From Gemmatimonadota bacterium (GTDB lineage Bacteria; Gemmatimonadota; Gemmatimonadetes; Gemmatimonadales; GWC2-71-9), in contig JAOUIC010000121.1 in the NCBI GenBank assembly GCA_029884275.1, positions 1 through 6,027 of the forward strand: a stretch of 6,027 nucleotides of DNA. Reading direction: 5' to 3'. Position numbers and translations under genes: made by a program. The notes beneath the pieces are model-generated. The model was not told the origin of the DNA and made no database searches. It saw nothing but the letters and a program-made list of their open reading frames with translations. Of this stretch, positions 1 to 5,789 are shown in pieces (position 1 is the stretch's first letter; each line of letters opens with the position of its first letter).

Positions 1-345
1 GCGGTCTATGGCAACTGCGACGGGTTTGACCTCAGGGCGGTCGTCCCGGCCGTGGTACAGGTCCGGATCGAAGGGCTCGATTTCGTCATCACCCATGGCG
101 ACCAGTTCGGGCAGCCGACGCCGGAAAAGGTCCATCGTGCCTATCCCGAGGCCGAAGTCATCATCTTCGGTCACACCCACCGGCCGCTGCTGACGACGAT
201 CGACCTCGTCGTGACCGTCATGAATCCCGGCGGAGCGGGACAGCGGCGTTTCGACCTGCCGCCGTCGGTAGGGATCATGGAACTCGAGGCCGGCCTGCCA
301 CCGAGGGCCCGGCTCGTGGCGCTGACCGGCCTCGGCGAGGACTGA
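1..345 (+). CDS. YfcE/MJ0936-type metallophosphoesterase, 3' part (5' end outside window)
   Basis: The frame is open from the first base and gives 114 C-terminal residues. It shows metallophosphoesterase signatures in order: YGNCD at residues 3-7 (the GNxD metal site), THGDQFG at 31-37 (metal-binding His of the GDxxG-like element) and FGHTHRP at 56-62 (the GHTH metal-binding pair), followed by the usual NPGG at 75-78. This order and spacing match the small YfcE/MJ0936/VPS29-like phosphodiesterases of about 160-180 residues, so roughly a third of the protein, including the first DxH motif, lies upstream. A GTG at 52 could be called as a start, but that would drop the GNCD metal ligands, so the gene is read as partial. 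The family hydrolyses phosphodiester bonds with two metal ions, probably in the cytoplasm; the physiological substrate cannot be told from sequence. It converges on the next gene with 15 bases between stops. Confidence 0.9.
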   Translation, partial: AVYGNCDGFDLRAVVPAVVQVRIEGLDFVITHGDQFGQPTPEKVHRAYPEAEVIIFGHTHRPLLTTIDLVVTVMNPGGAGQRRFDLPPSVGIMELEAGLPPRARLVALTGLGED

Positions 346-379
346 GCAGCGGCGCGGCGGTCAGTCCGGAGCCGGGGCC
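328..379. terminator. candidate bidirectional terminator between convergent genes
   Basis: Inverted repeat across the convergent junction. The inner arms GGACTGA (339-345) and TCAGTCC (361-367) are perfect and contain the two stop codons. The outer arms GGCCTCGGC (328-336) and GCCGGGGCC (371-379) pair with one G-T wobble, separated from the inner arms by a 2x3 internal loop. The hairpin loop is 15 GC-rich bases (346-360). There is no strong T-run on either side, only a weak TGCTCTT after 380 on the plus strand. It may therefore be a GC-stabilised end structure rather than a textbook intrinsic terminator. Confidence 0.5.
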
Positions 380-789
380 CTGCTCTTGGGAGTAAGCCCG
401 ATGCCGGTGATCTCTCCCTGCTCGTTGAAGACCCAGCGGAAGACGATGGGCTCTTCGGTGAATCCGGTGTACCGCCCTTCACGCCAGTACTGGGGATTTC
501 CGCGCCGGCGGGTCATCTTCTCCTCGACGAACTCGACCTCGAGTCCGGCGCGGGCATCGAATTCGTCGATGCGGGCCTTTACGCCTTCCACGCCGCCGAC
601 CGACTCTCGGGCGTCCGCGGCCATGTGGGCATTGACGCTGTCCGCCTGTCCGTTGGCGAACCACTCATAGTACTTCCGGCCCAGCGCGAGGTAATCGCTC
701 TCGGTCAGAGTGGCCTGAGCGGCCAGCTGCGGCGCGAAGGCGAGGGCGGCGACCAGGGCCAGGCCGGCCCTCCGAACCAGTGCTCTCAT
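361..789 (-). CDS. small secreted NTF2-like (DUF3887/DUF4440-like) protein
   Basis: Encodes 142 residues. The ATG at 789-787 is chosen because it begins a clear signal peptide, MRALVRRAGL then a hydrophobic run (about residues 8-20), with a likely signal peptidase I site around QLAAQA (21-26). Starts further upstream, up to 1005, would add a charged, non-hydrophobic leader and run into the divergent gene. The mature part, about 117 residues, opens with an amphipathic helix containing YYEWFANGQADSV (40-52), then GGVEGVKARIDEF (65-77), and ends in alternating strands (VEFVEEKMTR, REGRYTGF, IVFRWVFNEQGEITGIGLTP). This helix-then-curved-sheet order with the 'gain of function residue' phrase near the end resembles NTF2-like DUF3887/DUF4440 proteins. 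No catalytic residues are evident; ligand and role are unknown. It is likely periplasmic or extracellular. The ribosome-binding site is weak (ACGGAAA upstream). It is divergent from the CBM9-like gene. Confidence 0.75.
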   Translation of the reverse strand: MRALVRRAGLALVAALAFAPQLAAQATLTESDYLALGRKYYEWFANGQADSVNAHMAADARESVGGVEGVKARIDEFDARAGLEVEFVEEKMTRRRGNPQYWREGRYTGFTEEPIVFRWVFNEQGEITGIGLTPKSRAPAPD

Positions 790-868
790 GTGGTTTCCGT
801 TGATTGGTTGCGGGGCGGCCGGACGAGCGCCAGCCATCGGGAGTTTCATTCTGAACCAGGAGATCGGT
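790..868. promoter_or_regulatory. divergent intergenic spacer, probable promoters for both flanking genes
   Basis: These 79 bases separate two divergent secreted-protein genes, so both promoters should lie here or just inside the neighbouring coding ends. No convincing -35/-10 pair was found on either strand. CAGAAT on the minus strand (853-848) is the closest to a -10 but has no matching -35. TTGATT at 800-805 on the plus strand has no -10 at the right distance. Function is inferred from gene orientation only. Confidence 0.35.
858..863 (+). promoter_or_regulatory. Shine-Dalgarno AGGAGA deciding a TTG start
   Basis: AGGAGA lies just before a TTG at 869, with six bases between AGGAG and the start codon, which is near-ideal spacing. 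The ATG at 788 in the same frame overlaps the divergent gene's start codon and has no comparable purine run before it. This supports TTG 869 as the start of the CBM9-like gene. Confidence 0.65.
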
Positions 869-1492
869 TTGCTCACGCTGTTGCTTGTTCTTGCTGGAGA
901 CACGCTCCACCTGCGGCCGTCCCAACGGGCGGTGGGCTTCGATGGCAGCGCCACGGCGGAGGAGTACGGTACACCCTCTCTCGAGCTCTCCCGCCCGGCG
1001 GGCACGGCGCTGGTCTGGCTCCGCCGGGACGGGAAGTACGTCTACCTCGCAGCGAGGATCCCGGACTCCACGTCCTACTGGGGTGATGGACTTGCGATCA
1101 GCCTTGACACCGGCGGAGACCGCTCCGGCGGGCCGATGCACGATGATTTTCACTGGGACTTCCGCCGGGTGCTCGACAGCAGCGTGGTCTATCGCGGCGA
1201 AATGGGCCGCTGGCGCGCGCCGCGGGACGACCCTGACTGGCGGCTGGGCGCGGAGCGGGCGGGGGGAGGCTGGGAGGTGCGTTCAGTCTCCAGCGCCGAT
1301 GGCTGGCTGCTGGAACTGAGACTCGATGCCGCCTGGTTCCAGCAATCGGGCGCGAGGCTGCCCGGTCTCGCGTTCCGGCTGTTCGATGACCAAGGTCAGG
1401 ACTGGATGGCCTGGCCGACCGGGACGGGCCGGAAGCATCCCACCGAGGTCGAACTTCACCCTTCCGACTGGGCGGCCATCGTCCTGGACTGA
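869..1492 (+). CDS. CBM9-like (carbohydrate-binding, DOMON-type fold) secreted protein
   Basis: Encodes 207 residues from the TTG at 869, chosen for its Shine-Dalgarno and because translation begins directly at the hydrophobic stretch LTLLLVLAG. An ATG at 788 is possible (234 residues) but overlaps the divergent gene. The body reads like a family 9 carbohydrate-binding-module-like domain: AVGFDGSATAEEYG (21-34, the usual 'DG...EW' opening), TALVWLRRDGKYVYLAARIPD (46-66, the 'lyvaa.v.D' strand pair), then WGDGLAISLDTGGD (71-84, the 'D.veLflD' motif). DDFHWDFRR (92-100) and DWMAWPTG (178-185) follow and are rich in aromatic and acidic residues. In this family such domains bind sugars, sometimes with calcium, and are often found alone in secreted proteins of unknown role. 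The hydrophobic leader is short and has no basic residue, so export by a classical signal peptide is uncertain. It converges on the GWxTD-like gene 13 bases later. Confidence 0.7.
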   Translation: MLTLLLVLAGDTLHLRPSQRAVGFDGSATAEEYGTPSLELSRPAGTALVWLRRDGKYVYLAARIPDSTSYWGDGLAISLDTGGDRSGGPMHDDFHWDFRRVLDSSVVYRGEMGRWRAPRDDPDWRLGAERAGGGWEVRSVSSADGWLLELRLDAAWFQQSGARLPGLAFRLFDDQGQDWMAWPTGTGRKHPTEVELHPSDWAAIVLD

Positions 1493-1507
1493 GGTGTGGT
1501 GAGGTTC
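1451..1507. repeat. 10-bp inverted repeat spanning a convergent gene end
   Basis: GAACTTCACC (1451-1460) can pair with GGTGAGGTTC (1498-1507), ten pairs including one G-T wobble, around a 37-base loop. The right arm covers the 13-base gap between the plus-strand CBM9-like stop and the minus-strand GWxTD-like stop. A smaller GTGA/TCAC (1499-1509) competes for the same bases. With a long loop and no T-run it is a weak terminator candidate and may be chance. Confidence 0.25.
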
Positions 1508-3815
1508 ACTTTGCTTTCCGCACAGTGATGGCTCGTGTGCTGCGAGCCCACGGGCCCTGCTCGCCCTTCACCGCGATCTCGATCACGTAGTCACCCGGGG
1601 AGACATCGTTCAACGACAGCGTCCGGTAGACGCGGGTCACGTCGAACGAGCCGATTCCCGTGTAGCTGGCGCTCAGCACCGTGCGTTTCCCCCGCCTGAG
1701 CGAGAGCGATGAGCTGTAGCTCTCCCCCTCCCTGAGGCCGTAGATCTCGTGATACAACGTGAGCGGATTTCCCTTGAACCAGATCGAGCGGGGTGTCACG
1801 TAGGCGGTGTCGCCATCCGGGCGGATCCAGGGGGCGCCCTCGCGAGGCGCGGCGATGAGCAGGTCGCTGATCGTCACATCTCCGGCGTCGAGGCGTGGGA
1901 CCACGACGCTCCCCCTGGGCGGAATGCCGCCGATGGAGTCCCCAACCGAGAGGGCGACTCTCCAGGTGTAGCGGCCCGACGGGGCGGTCATGCCCAGGCG
2001 ACCAACCTGTGCCACGGTGGTGTCTCCCCCGCGGACTCGGACCGTCAGCGTGGTGTCCCGCCAATTGACGGCGTGGCCGAGGGAATCCAGCAACACCGCC
2101 CTTACGCGCGTCGGGAGCGGGACCACGGTACCCGGTTCGCCGACAGCGACGGTTCCTGGGCGGAAGCGCCAGGCCACGTGGACCAGTCCCATCTGGCCGG
2201 AGCGTCCCACCGCGAAGGCCGCCGCCTCGAACTGCAAGTCTCGCGAGAAGCGGAGTTCATGGGCGTCGGTGTACGTCGCGACCGCGATGCTCGCCAGCAC
2301 GACCCGCTCCTCTTCATCGGCCAGCTTCTTCCGGCCGTAGGGTCCCCAGACCAGCATCTTGCAGTACTGCGGGTAGATGATGCAGCGGTCGTTGTAGAGG
2401 AACCAGCGAGCCGGGGCTCCGCCGCTGTTGCTCATGTCGGCGCGAATGCGGTCAAGCCGGGAACGGAAGCGAAAGTCCTCCGGTGTGTTGGCAAAGTGCA
2501 ACATCAGGTCGCCGTCGGGGCGGCGGTACTGCCAGGTTTGGTTCGGCTCCACGCCCCATGCCACGGTCTGGATGACCGTATCGGGCTTCCCCTGCCGGAT
2601 GTACACCAGTCCCCGTTGATCGAAGCGGGTCGAGTCGATGCCAGCCTGCGGGTGCGGAAACACGTCGTAGCGTTGCTCTGCGGTCCAGGCGACGAGATGA
2701 GGCATCGCCTCGGGCAAATTGGAATTCTCCACCGCCCGCCGTTCGACCAGCTCCTCGAATCCGTCGAACTGCGAACCCCGGTAGAGGCCGCCGAGCGCCC
2801 CGTAGAGCGCCTCGGCGTCCAGCCGCCGGTTGGCCAGCACGATGTAGTGGCGCTCGGCGTGGGCCATGCGGCGGTAATGCTCCGCCAATCTCTCCCCCGG
2901 GCTCCTCAGCGCCTCGTGGTCGCGATCCTCCCAGAACTGCCTGAGCCAGGCGACCCGGACTTCACCAGCCGCGCTGTCGAATCCGGTCAGCGCGTCTTCG
3001 GAGGCGATGAGTGAGAGATCACGCCGATAGGCGGAGACGCTGGCCGAGTCGTTCTCGCGGGCTCCGTCGTAGTAGCAGCTCCCCGCGGAGGTGTCACCGA
3101 CGGCGAACGATGCCCACGCCAGCTCCCTGAGCCCGATACCACGGTATCCCCCCGCGGCCAGATACTCCCGGAAGGCATCTCTGGCCCGGTCATCCGATCC
3201 GAACCCGCGTTCGGCTCGCCCGAGGTAGAGCAGAAACGCCGGCTCGCGGACACCTGCCTCCGCCGCGGCACGGAGCGCGGGGAGCAGCTGGGTCGAGAAC
3301 CGCGACGTGTCCCGGATCTCCGTCACCGCTCGCTGCAACTCCATCAGGGCGGGGAGGTAGGTCGGCTCGAGCTTCGCCCCGTGGGCCAATGCATCTGCGG
3401 CCCCCTCGAACTGCCCGAAGCCGACCCGCCGGCCGAGTTCGAGCGGGTCCGCCGCCATCCGGTCACCCTCAGCGAGGAGCGACCGTCCCAGAAGGTGCCA
3501 CGCCACCGGCCAGTCGGGATGCTCTTCGGTGGCCTGCCTCGCCTGACTGATGGCCTGGCGCGCTCCCCAGTGATTCCCAAGCTGGTTGAGCCGGAGGAGC
3601 ACCAGGGTGTGCCTGAGAGTCTGGAGGGAGTCCGAGCCCTTCGCGTGCTCGAGGTCGCGCTCGAACCTGCGGACGAGGCTCGAGTCGGTTGTTGAAATGA
3701 GAGTCTGGCTGAAGGCCGAGAGCTGCTGGCGGAACTCCGCGGACTGGGCCGGCAGTCGCGCGGGGCTGATGGCCCAGACCAGGATGATCGTCGGAATGCT
3801 GAGGCGACGGCGCAT
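1506..3815 (-). CDS. secreted TPR protein with degenerate GWxTD domain
   Basis: Encodes 769 residues from the ATG at 3815. MRRR plus a hydrophobic run (residues 7-17) and a site near LPAQ|SAE (21-27) give a signal peptide. Residues about 60-260 are helical, TPR-like repeats (for example HPDWPVAWHLLGRSLLAEGD at 99-118, EPAFLLYLGRAERGFG at 191-206). Next comes the GWxTD-domain pattern: RQFWEDRD (292-299, the 'FW..RDP' element), HYRRMAHAERHY (313-324), RFDQRGLVYIRQGKPD (397-412, in place of 'GWxTDRGriyI.yGpPd') and TWQYRRPDGDLMLHF (427-441). Residues about 540-769 are beta-rich, like the C-terminal sandwich of these proteins. GWxTD proteins are secreted, of unknown biochemical function, and common in Gemmatimonadota and Acidobacteriota. 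The gene begins 13 bases after the UvrC-like stop, with AAGG 11 bases or more from the ATG, so co-transcription with it is likely. The GWxTD signature itself is lost. Confidence 0.8.
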   Translation of the reverse strand: MRRRLSIPTIILVWAISPARLPAQSAEFRQQLSAFSQTLISTTDSSLVRRFERDLEHAKGSDSLQTLRHTLVLLRLNQLGNHWGARQAISQARQATEEHPDWPVAWHLLGRSLLAEGDRMAADPLELGRRVGFGQFEGAADALAHGAKLEPTYLPALMELQRAVTEIRDTSRFSTQLLPALRAAAEAGVREPAFLLYLGRAERGFGSDDRARDAFREYLAAGGYRGIGLRELAWASFAVGDTSAGSCYYDGARENDSASVSAYRRDLSLIASEDALTGFDSAAGEVRVAWLRQFWEDRDHEALRSPGERLAEHYRRMAHAERHYIVLANRRLDAEALYGALGGLYRGSQFDGFEELVERRAVENSNLPEAMPHLVAWTAEQRYDVFPHPQAGIDSTRFDQRGLVYIRQGKPDTVIQTVAWGVEPNQTWQYRRPDGDLMLHFANTPEDFRFRSRLDRIRADMSNSGGAPARWFLYNDRCIIYPQYCKMLVWGPYGRKKLADEEERVVLASIAVATYTDAHELRFSRDLQFEAAAFAVGRSGQMGLVHVAWRFRPGTVAVGEPGTVVPLPTRVRAVLLDSLGHAVNWRDTTLTVRVRGGDTTVAQVGRLGMTAPSGRYTWRVALSVGDSIGGIPPRGSVVVPRLDAGDVTISDLLIAAPREGAPWIRPDGDTAYVTPRSIWFKGNPLTLYHEIYGLREGESYSSSLSLRRGKRTVLSASYTGIGSFDVTRVYRTLSLNDVSPGDYVIEIAVKGEQGPWARSTRAITVRKAK

Positions 3816-3828
3816 CTGGTGGCGCGCC

Positions 3829-4923
3829 TTACGCGGTCCACGTCTCGAGCGCGGAGGTCCGCCGGAATGCCTCGGGGTGACGCCGGAACCAGGCCATCAC
3901 GAGCAGGATCTCGTCGAGAAACTGGAACGGGAGCGGCCCCGCGGAGGGGGCCGGCAGGGCCAGCTCCGCCGCCACCACGCCCCGGAACGCCTCTCGCTCG
4001 ATCGGCGTCGAGGGCCAGGGGTAGCTGGCTCGGACGATGCCGTGCCTGATGAGATAGGCGCGGTCATCGCCGAACACCCCCGGATCCCGGTAGACGAAGG
4101 TCAGCGCCGCCACCGCCGCCCGGGCCCGCGTCATCGCCGCGAGCAGCCACTCGAGGTCCTCGAAGCGGGTGCGCCAGCGTGTGGCCCGCTCGAATTCCCC
4201 ATCGGCCGCGGCCGCCTGCATCTCCGTCACGATCCGGTCGATGGGCTGGATCGTCCGGCCCTCGAGAAACGCCACCGCGGTCTCGACCCGCTGCCGGTAG
4301 TCGGCCTGGGTGACCAGCCCCGCGCAGGGGCCAGCGCAGAAGCCGAAGTCGTGACGCGGGCAGGCGGCGCGCCGCTCCGGCGCGAACAGGTCAGTCTGCC
4401 CCGCGAAGACCATGGGCATCGCCGGGGCGCAGTCGCGCAGGCCGAGCAGGTCGCTCAGGGTGCGGATGCCGTCCCGGACCCGCTGCGGACTCACGAATGG
4501 TCCGTAGCAGCGCTGCTCCTCGCGCCCGGTGGGTCCTCCGGCGCCGAGCTGCGGGGCGGTGCCGCCGCTGACCCTGACAAAGAGCGTTCGGCGAGAGCGG
4601 TTCATCTGGTGGTTGAACGGCGGGCGCCAGCGGGCGATCTGCCTGAGCTCGGTGAGGTGGGCCGCGAATTCGCTCGGCACGTAGTCCCACTGGATGTCCG
4701 ACGCGGCGTGGAGGATCCGCGCCGCCTTGTCCTCGGGATAGGCGGCACGGAAATACGAGGAGAGTCGCACCTTCAACCGCTTGGCCTTTCCGACGTAGAG
4801 CACCCGGCCTACCGGGTCGATCATGCGGTAGACTGCCGGGCGGGACTCTGCCATGCGCCGAACCCGGTCGCGCAGGGTGGCGAGGTCGGTCTGGGGAAGG
4901 GCGAAACGGAGGGCGGTGGCCAT
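3829..4923 (-). CDS. short UvrC/Cho-like GIY-YIG nuclease
   Basis: Encodes 364 residues, against roughly 600 for UvrC and about 295 for E. coli Cho. The N-terminal GIY-YIG domain (about 28-108) reads AVYRMIDPVGRVLYVGKAKRLKVRLSSYF. Y43, K46, R53, E92 and N104 line up at constant offsets with UvrC active-site residues Y29, K32, R39, E76 and N88, so the 3'-incision-type centre looks intact. Four cysteines follow (C165, C188, C196, C200; FGFCAGPC), where UvrC carries its Fe-S or metal cysteine cluster. A UVR motif (about 224-260, FERATRWRTRFEDLEWL), which in UvrC contacts UvrB, comes next. The last 100 residues end in LPFQFLDEILLVMAWFRRHPEAF; no RNase H-like endonuclease half or helix-hairpin-helix domain is present. 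The expected role is cytoplasmic DNA incision next to lesions, as for Cho, possibly with UvrB; this is inference. The start is ATG 4923, with AGAGGA at 4931-4926 unusually close. It sits 41 bases after mutM. Confidence 0.85.
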   Translation of the reverse strand: MATALRFALPQTDLATLRDRVRRMAESRPAVYRMIDPVGRVLYVGKAKRLKVRLSSYFRAAYPEDKAARILHAASDIQWDYVPSEFAAHLTELRQIARWRPPFNHQMNRSRRTLFVRVSGGTAPQLGAGGPTGREEQRCYGPFVSPQRVRDGIRTLSDLLGLRDCAPAMPMVFAGQTDLFAPERRAACPRHDFGFCAGPCAGLVTQADYRQRVETAVAFLEGRTIQPIDRIVTEMQAAAADGEFERATRWRTRFEDLEWLLAAMTRARAAVAALTFVYRDPGVFGDDRAYLIRHGIVRASYPWPSTPIEREAFRGVVAAELALPAPSAGPLPFQFLDEILLVMAWFRRHPEAFRRTSALETWTA

Positions 4924-4925
4924 CG

Positions 4926-4931
4926 TCCTCT
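4926..4931 (-). promoter_or_regulatory. Shine-Dalgarno AGAGGA of the UvrC-like gene
   Basis: AGAGGA on the minus strand ends only two bases before the ATG at 4923, closer than optimal. No other in-frame start with a purine run is seen: the next Met, residue 24, has none and would begin just before the GIY-YIG domain. It supports ATG 4923 with perhaps modest translation efficiency. Confidence 0.45.
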
Positions 4932-4956
4932 AGTGTAGGGCAGGGTGCGGGGTGGC

Positions 4957-4975
4957 GCCAGCGATCAGCGCTGGC
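4957..4975 (-). other. perfect hairpin over the mutM stop codon
   Basis: GCCAGCG (4957-4963) and CGCTGGC (4969-4975) form a perfect 7-bp stem with a 5-base loop. On the transcribed minus strand the mutM TGA (4967-4965) lies in the loop. No T-run follows (the next bases are GCCACCCCGCACC), so it is not a canonical terminator. It could be a pause, processing or 3'-end stabilising element between mutM and the UvrC-like gene. Confidence 0.4.
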
Positions 4976-5789
4976 AGACGCGGCAATACACCGTCTGGCG
5001 CCCGTCGATCCGATGGGTCCCGGTCAGCAGGGTCCTGCAGTCTGTACAGGGCTCACCGGCACGATCGTAGACCTGGAACTCGTGCTGGAACTCGCCGATC
5101 TCACCGGTTCCGGTCCGGTAGTCACGGATCGTGCTCCCACCTGCGTCGATCGCGGCCTGCAGGATTCGGCGTACCTCGGCCAGCAGGTGCGCGTACTCGA
5201 GCCGGCTCACTCGCCGGGCCTGGCGGGAGGGACGGATCCGGGCCGCGAAAAGCGCCTCGTTGGCGTAGATGTTCCCCACGCCGACCACCTTCCGCTGGTC
5301 CATCAGCACCTTCTTGATCGCCTGGCGCGAATGGCGGAGCCGCTCGGCGAACTCCGCCTCTGTGAACTGGGCGTCGAGCGGCTCGGGGCCCAATGCGCCG
5401 GTGTATCGGGCCCATCCACGAGGGTGGAGCAGGAGGATGGTGCCGATGCGGCGCACATCGCGGAAGACGAACTCGACCCCGTTCGAGAGCGGCGCCCGGA
5501 GCACTGCGTAGCGCGCTTCGGCGGCGGTCAGCGGGCGGCGGTAGAAGAGCAGATTGCCCGTCATCCCTGGCTGGAGCACCAGGCGATGGTCGCCGAGGTC
5601 GAGCACGCCATGCTTGGCACGGCGGAAGACCTCGCGGATGGTGGCGCCGGTCAGCGCCCGGACGAGGCGAGGCCGGGTGACGTCGCGCAGGATGTCGGTG
5701 TGAGAGAGCGAAGCGGAGAGGATCGTCTGTCCCACCAGCGCGGGCCGAACCCCGCGCACCATGGTCTCGACTTCAGGGAGTTCCGGCAC
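4965..5789 (-). CDS. mutM: formamidopyrimidine-DNA glycosylase (Fpg/MutM)
   Basis: Base-excision repair enzyme that removes 8-oxoguanine and Fapy purines and cuts the abasic site by beta,delta-elimination. Encodes 274 residues, the normal family length. The start is the GTG at 5789, giving fMet-PELPEVET: Pro2 must become N-terminal to act as the catalytic nucleophile, so a GTG at 5810 (seven residues longer) is rejected. Seen in order: P2 and E3; K59 in RRAKHG (counterpart of E. coli K57); M76 in PGMTG; RDVRRIG (110-116); the helix-two-turn-helix DQRKVVGVGNIYANEALF (164-181) with N173; GGSTIRDY (217-224); and a C-terminal zinc finger C248-x2-C251-x17-C269-x2-C272 with R264. The family's intercalating Phe after RR is Ile115 here, a notable change. 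It overlaps the purD 3' end by 17 bases, which suggests coupled expression. The ribosome-binding site is weak and lies inside purD. Confidence 0.95.
   Translation of the reverse strand: MPELPEVETMVRGVRPALVGQTILSASLSHTDILRDVTRPRLVRALTGATIREVFRRAKHGVLDLGDHRLVLQPGMTGNLLFYRRPLTAAEARYAVLRAPLSNGVEFVFRDVRRIGTILLLHPRGWARYTGALGPEPLDAQFTEAEFAERLRHSRQAIKKVLMDQRKVVGVGNIYANEALFAARIRPSRQARRVSRLEYAHLLAEVRRILQAAIDAGGSTIRDYRTGTGEIGEFQHEFQVYDRAGEPCTDCRTLLTGTHRIDGRQTVYCRVCQR

Noticed and set aside
790..1005. N-terminal extension of the NTF2-like gene up to 1005 on the minus strand
   Set aside because: It would bury the signal peptide 72 residues inside the protein and lie antisense to the CBM9-like coding region.
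1749..3014. Long plus-strand open frame (421 codons) opposite the GWxTD-like gene
   Set aside because: It is antisense to a gene with signal peptide and domain motifs, its translation has no recognisable motif, and long antisense frames are expected in GC-rich coding sequence.
3816..3828. Terminator or promoter between the UvrC-like and GWxTD-like genes
   Set aside because: Only 13 bases, with no hairpin or promoter-like boxes; read as an intra-operon spacer.
3586..4938. Plus-strand open frame of 450 codons opposite the UvrC-like gene
   Set aside because: The minus strand carries clear GIY-YIG, cysteine and UVR motifs. The plus-strand translation is low-complexity, rich in Arg, Gly, Glu and Pro, and crosses two gene boundaries.
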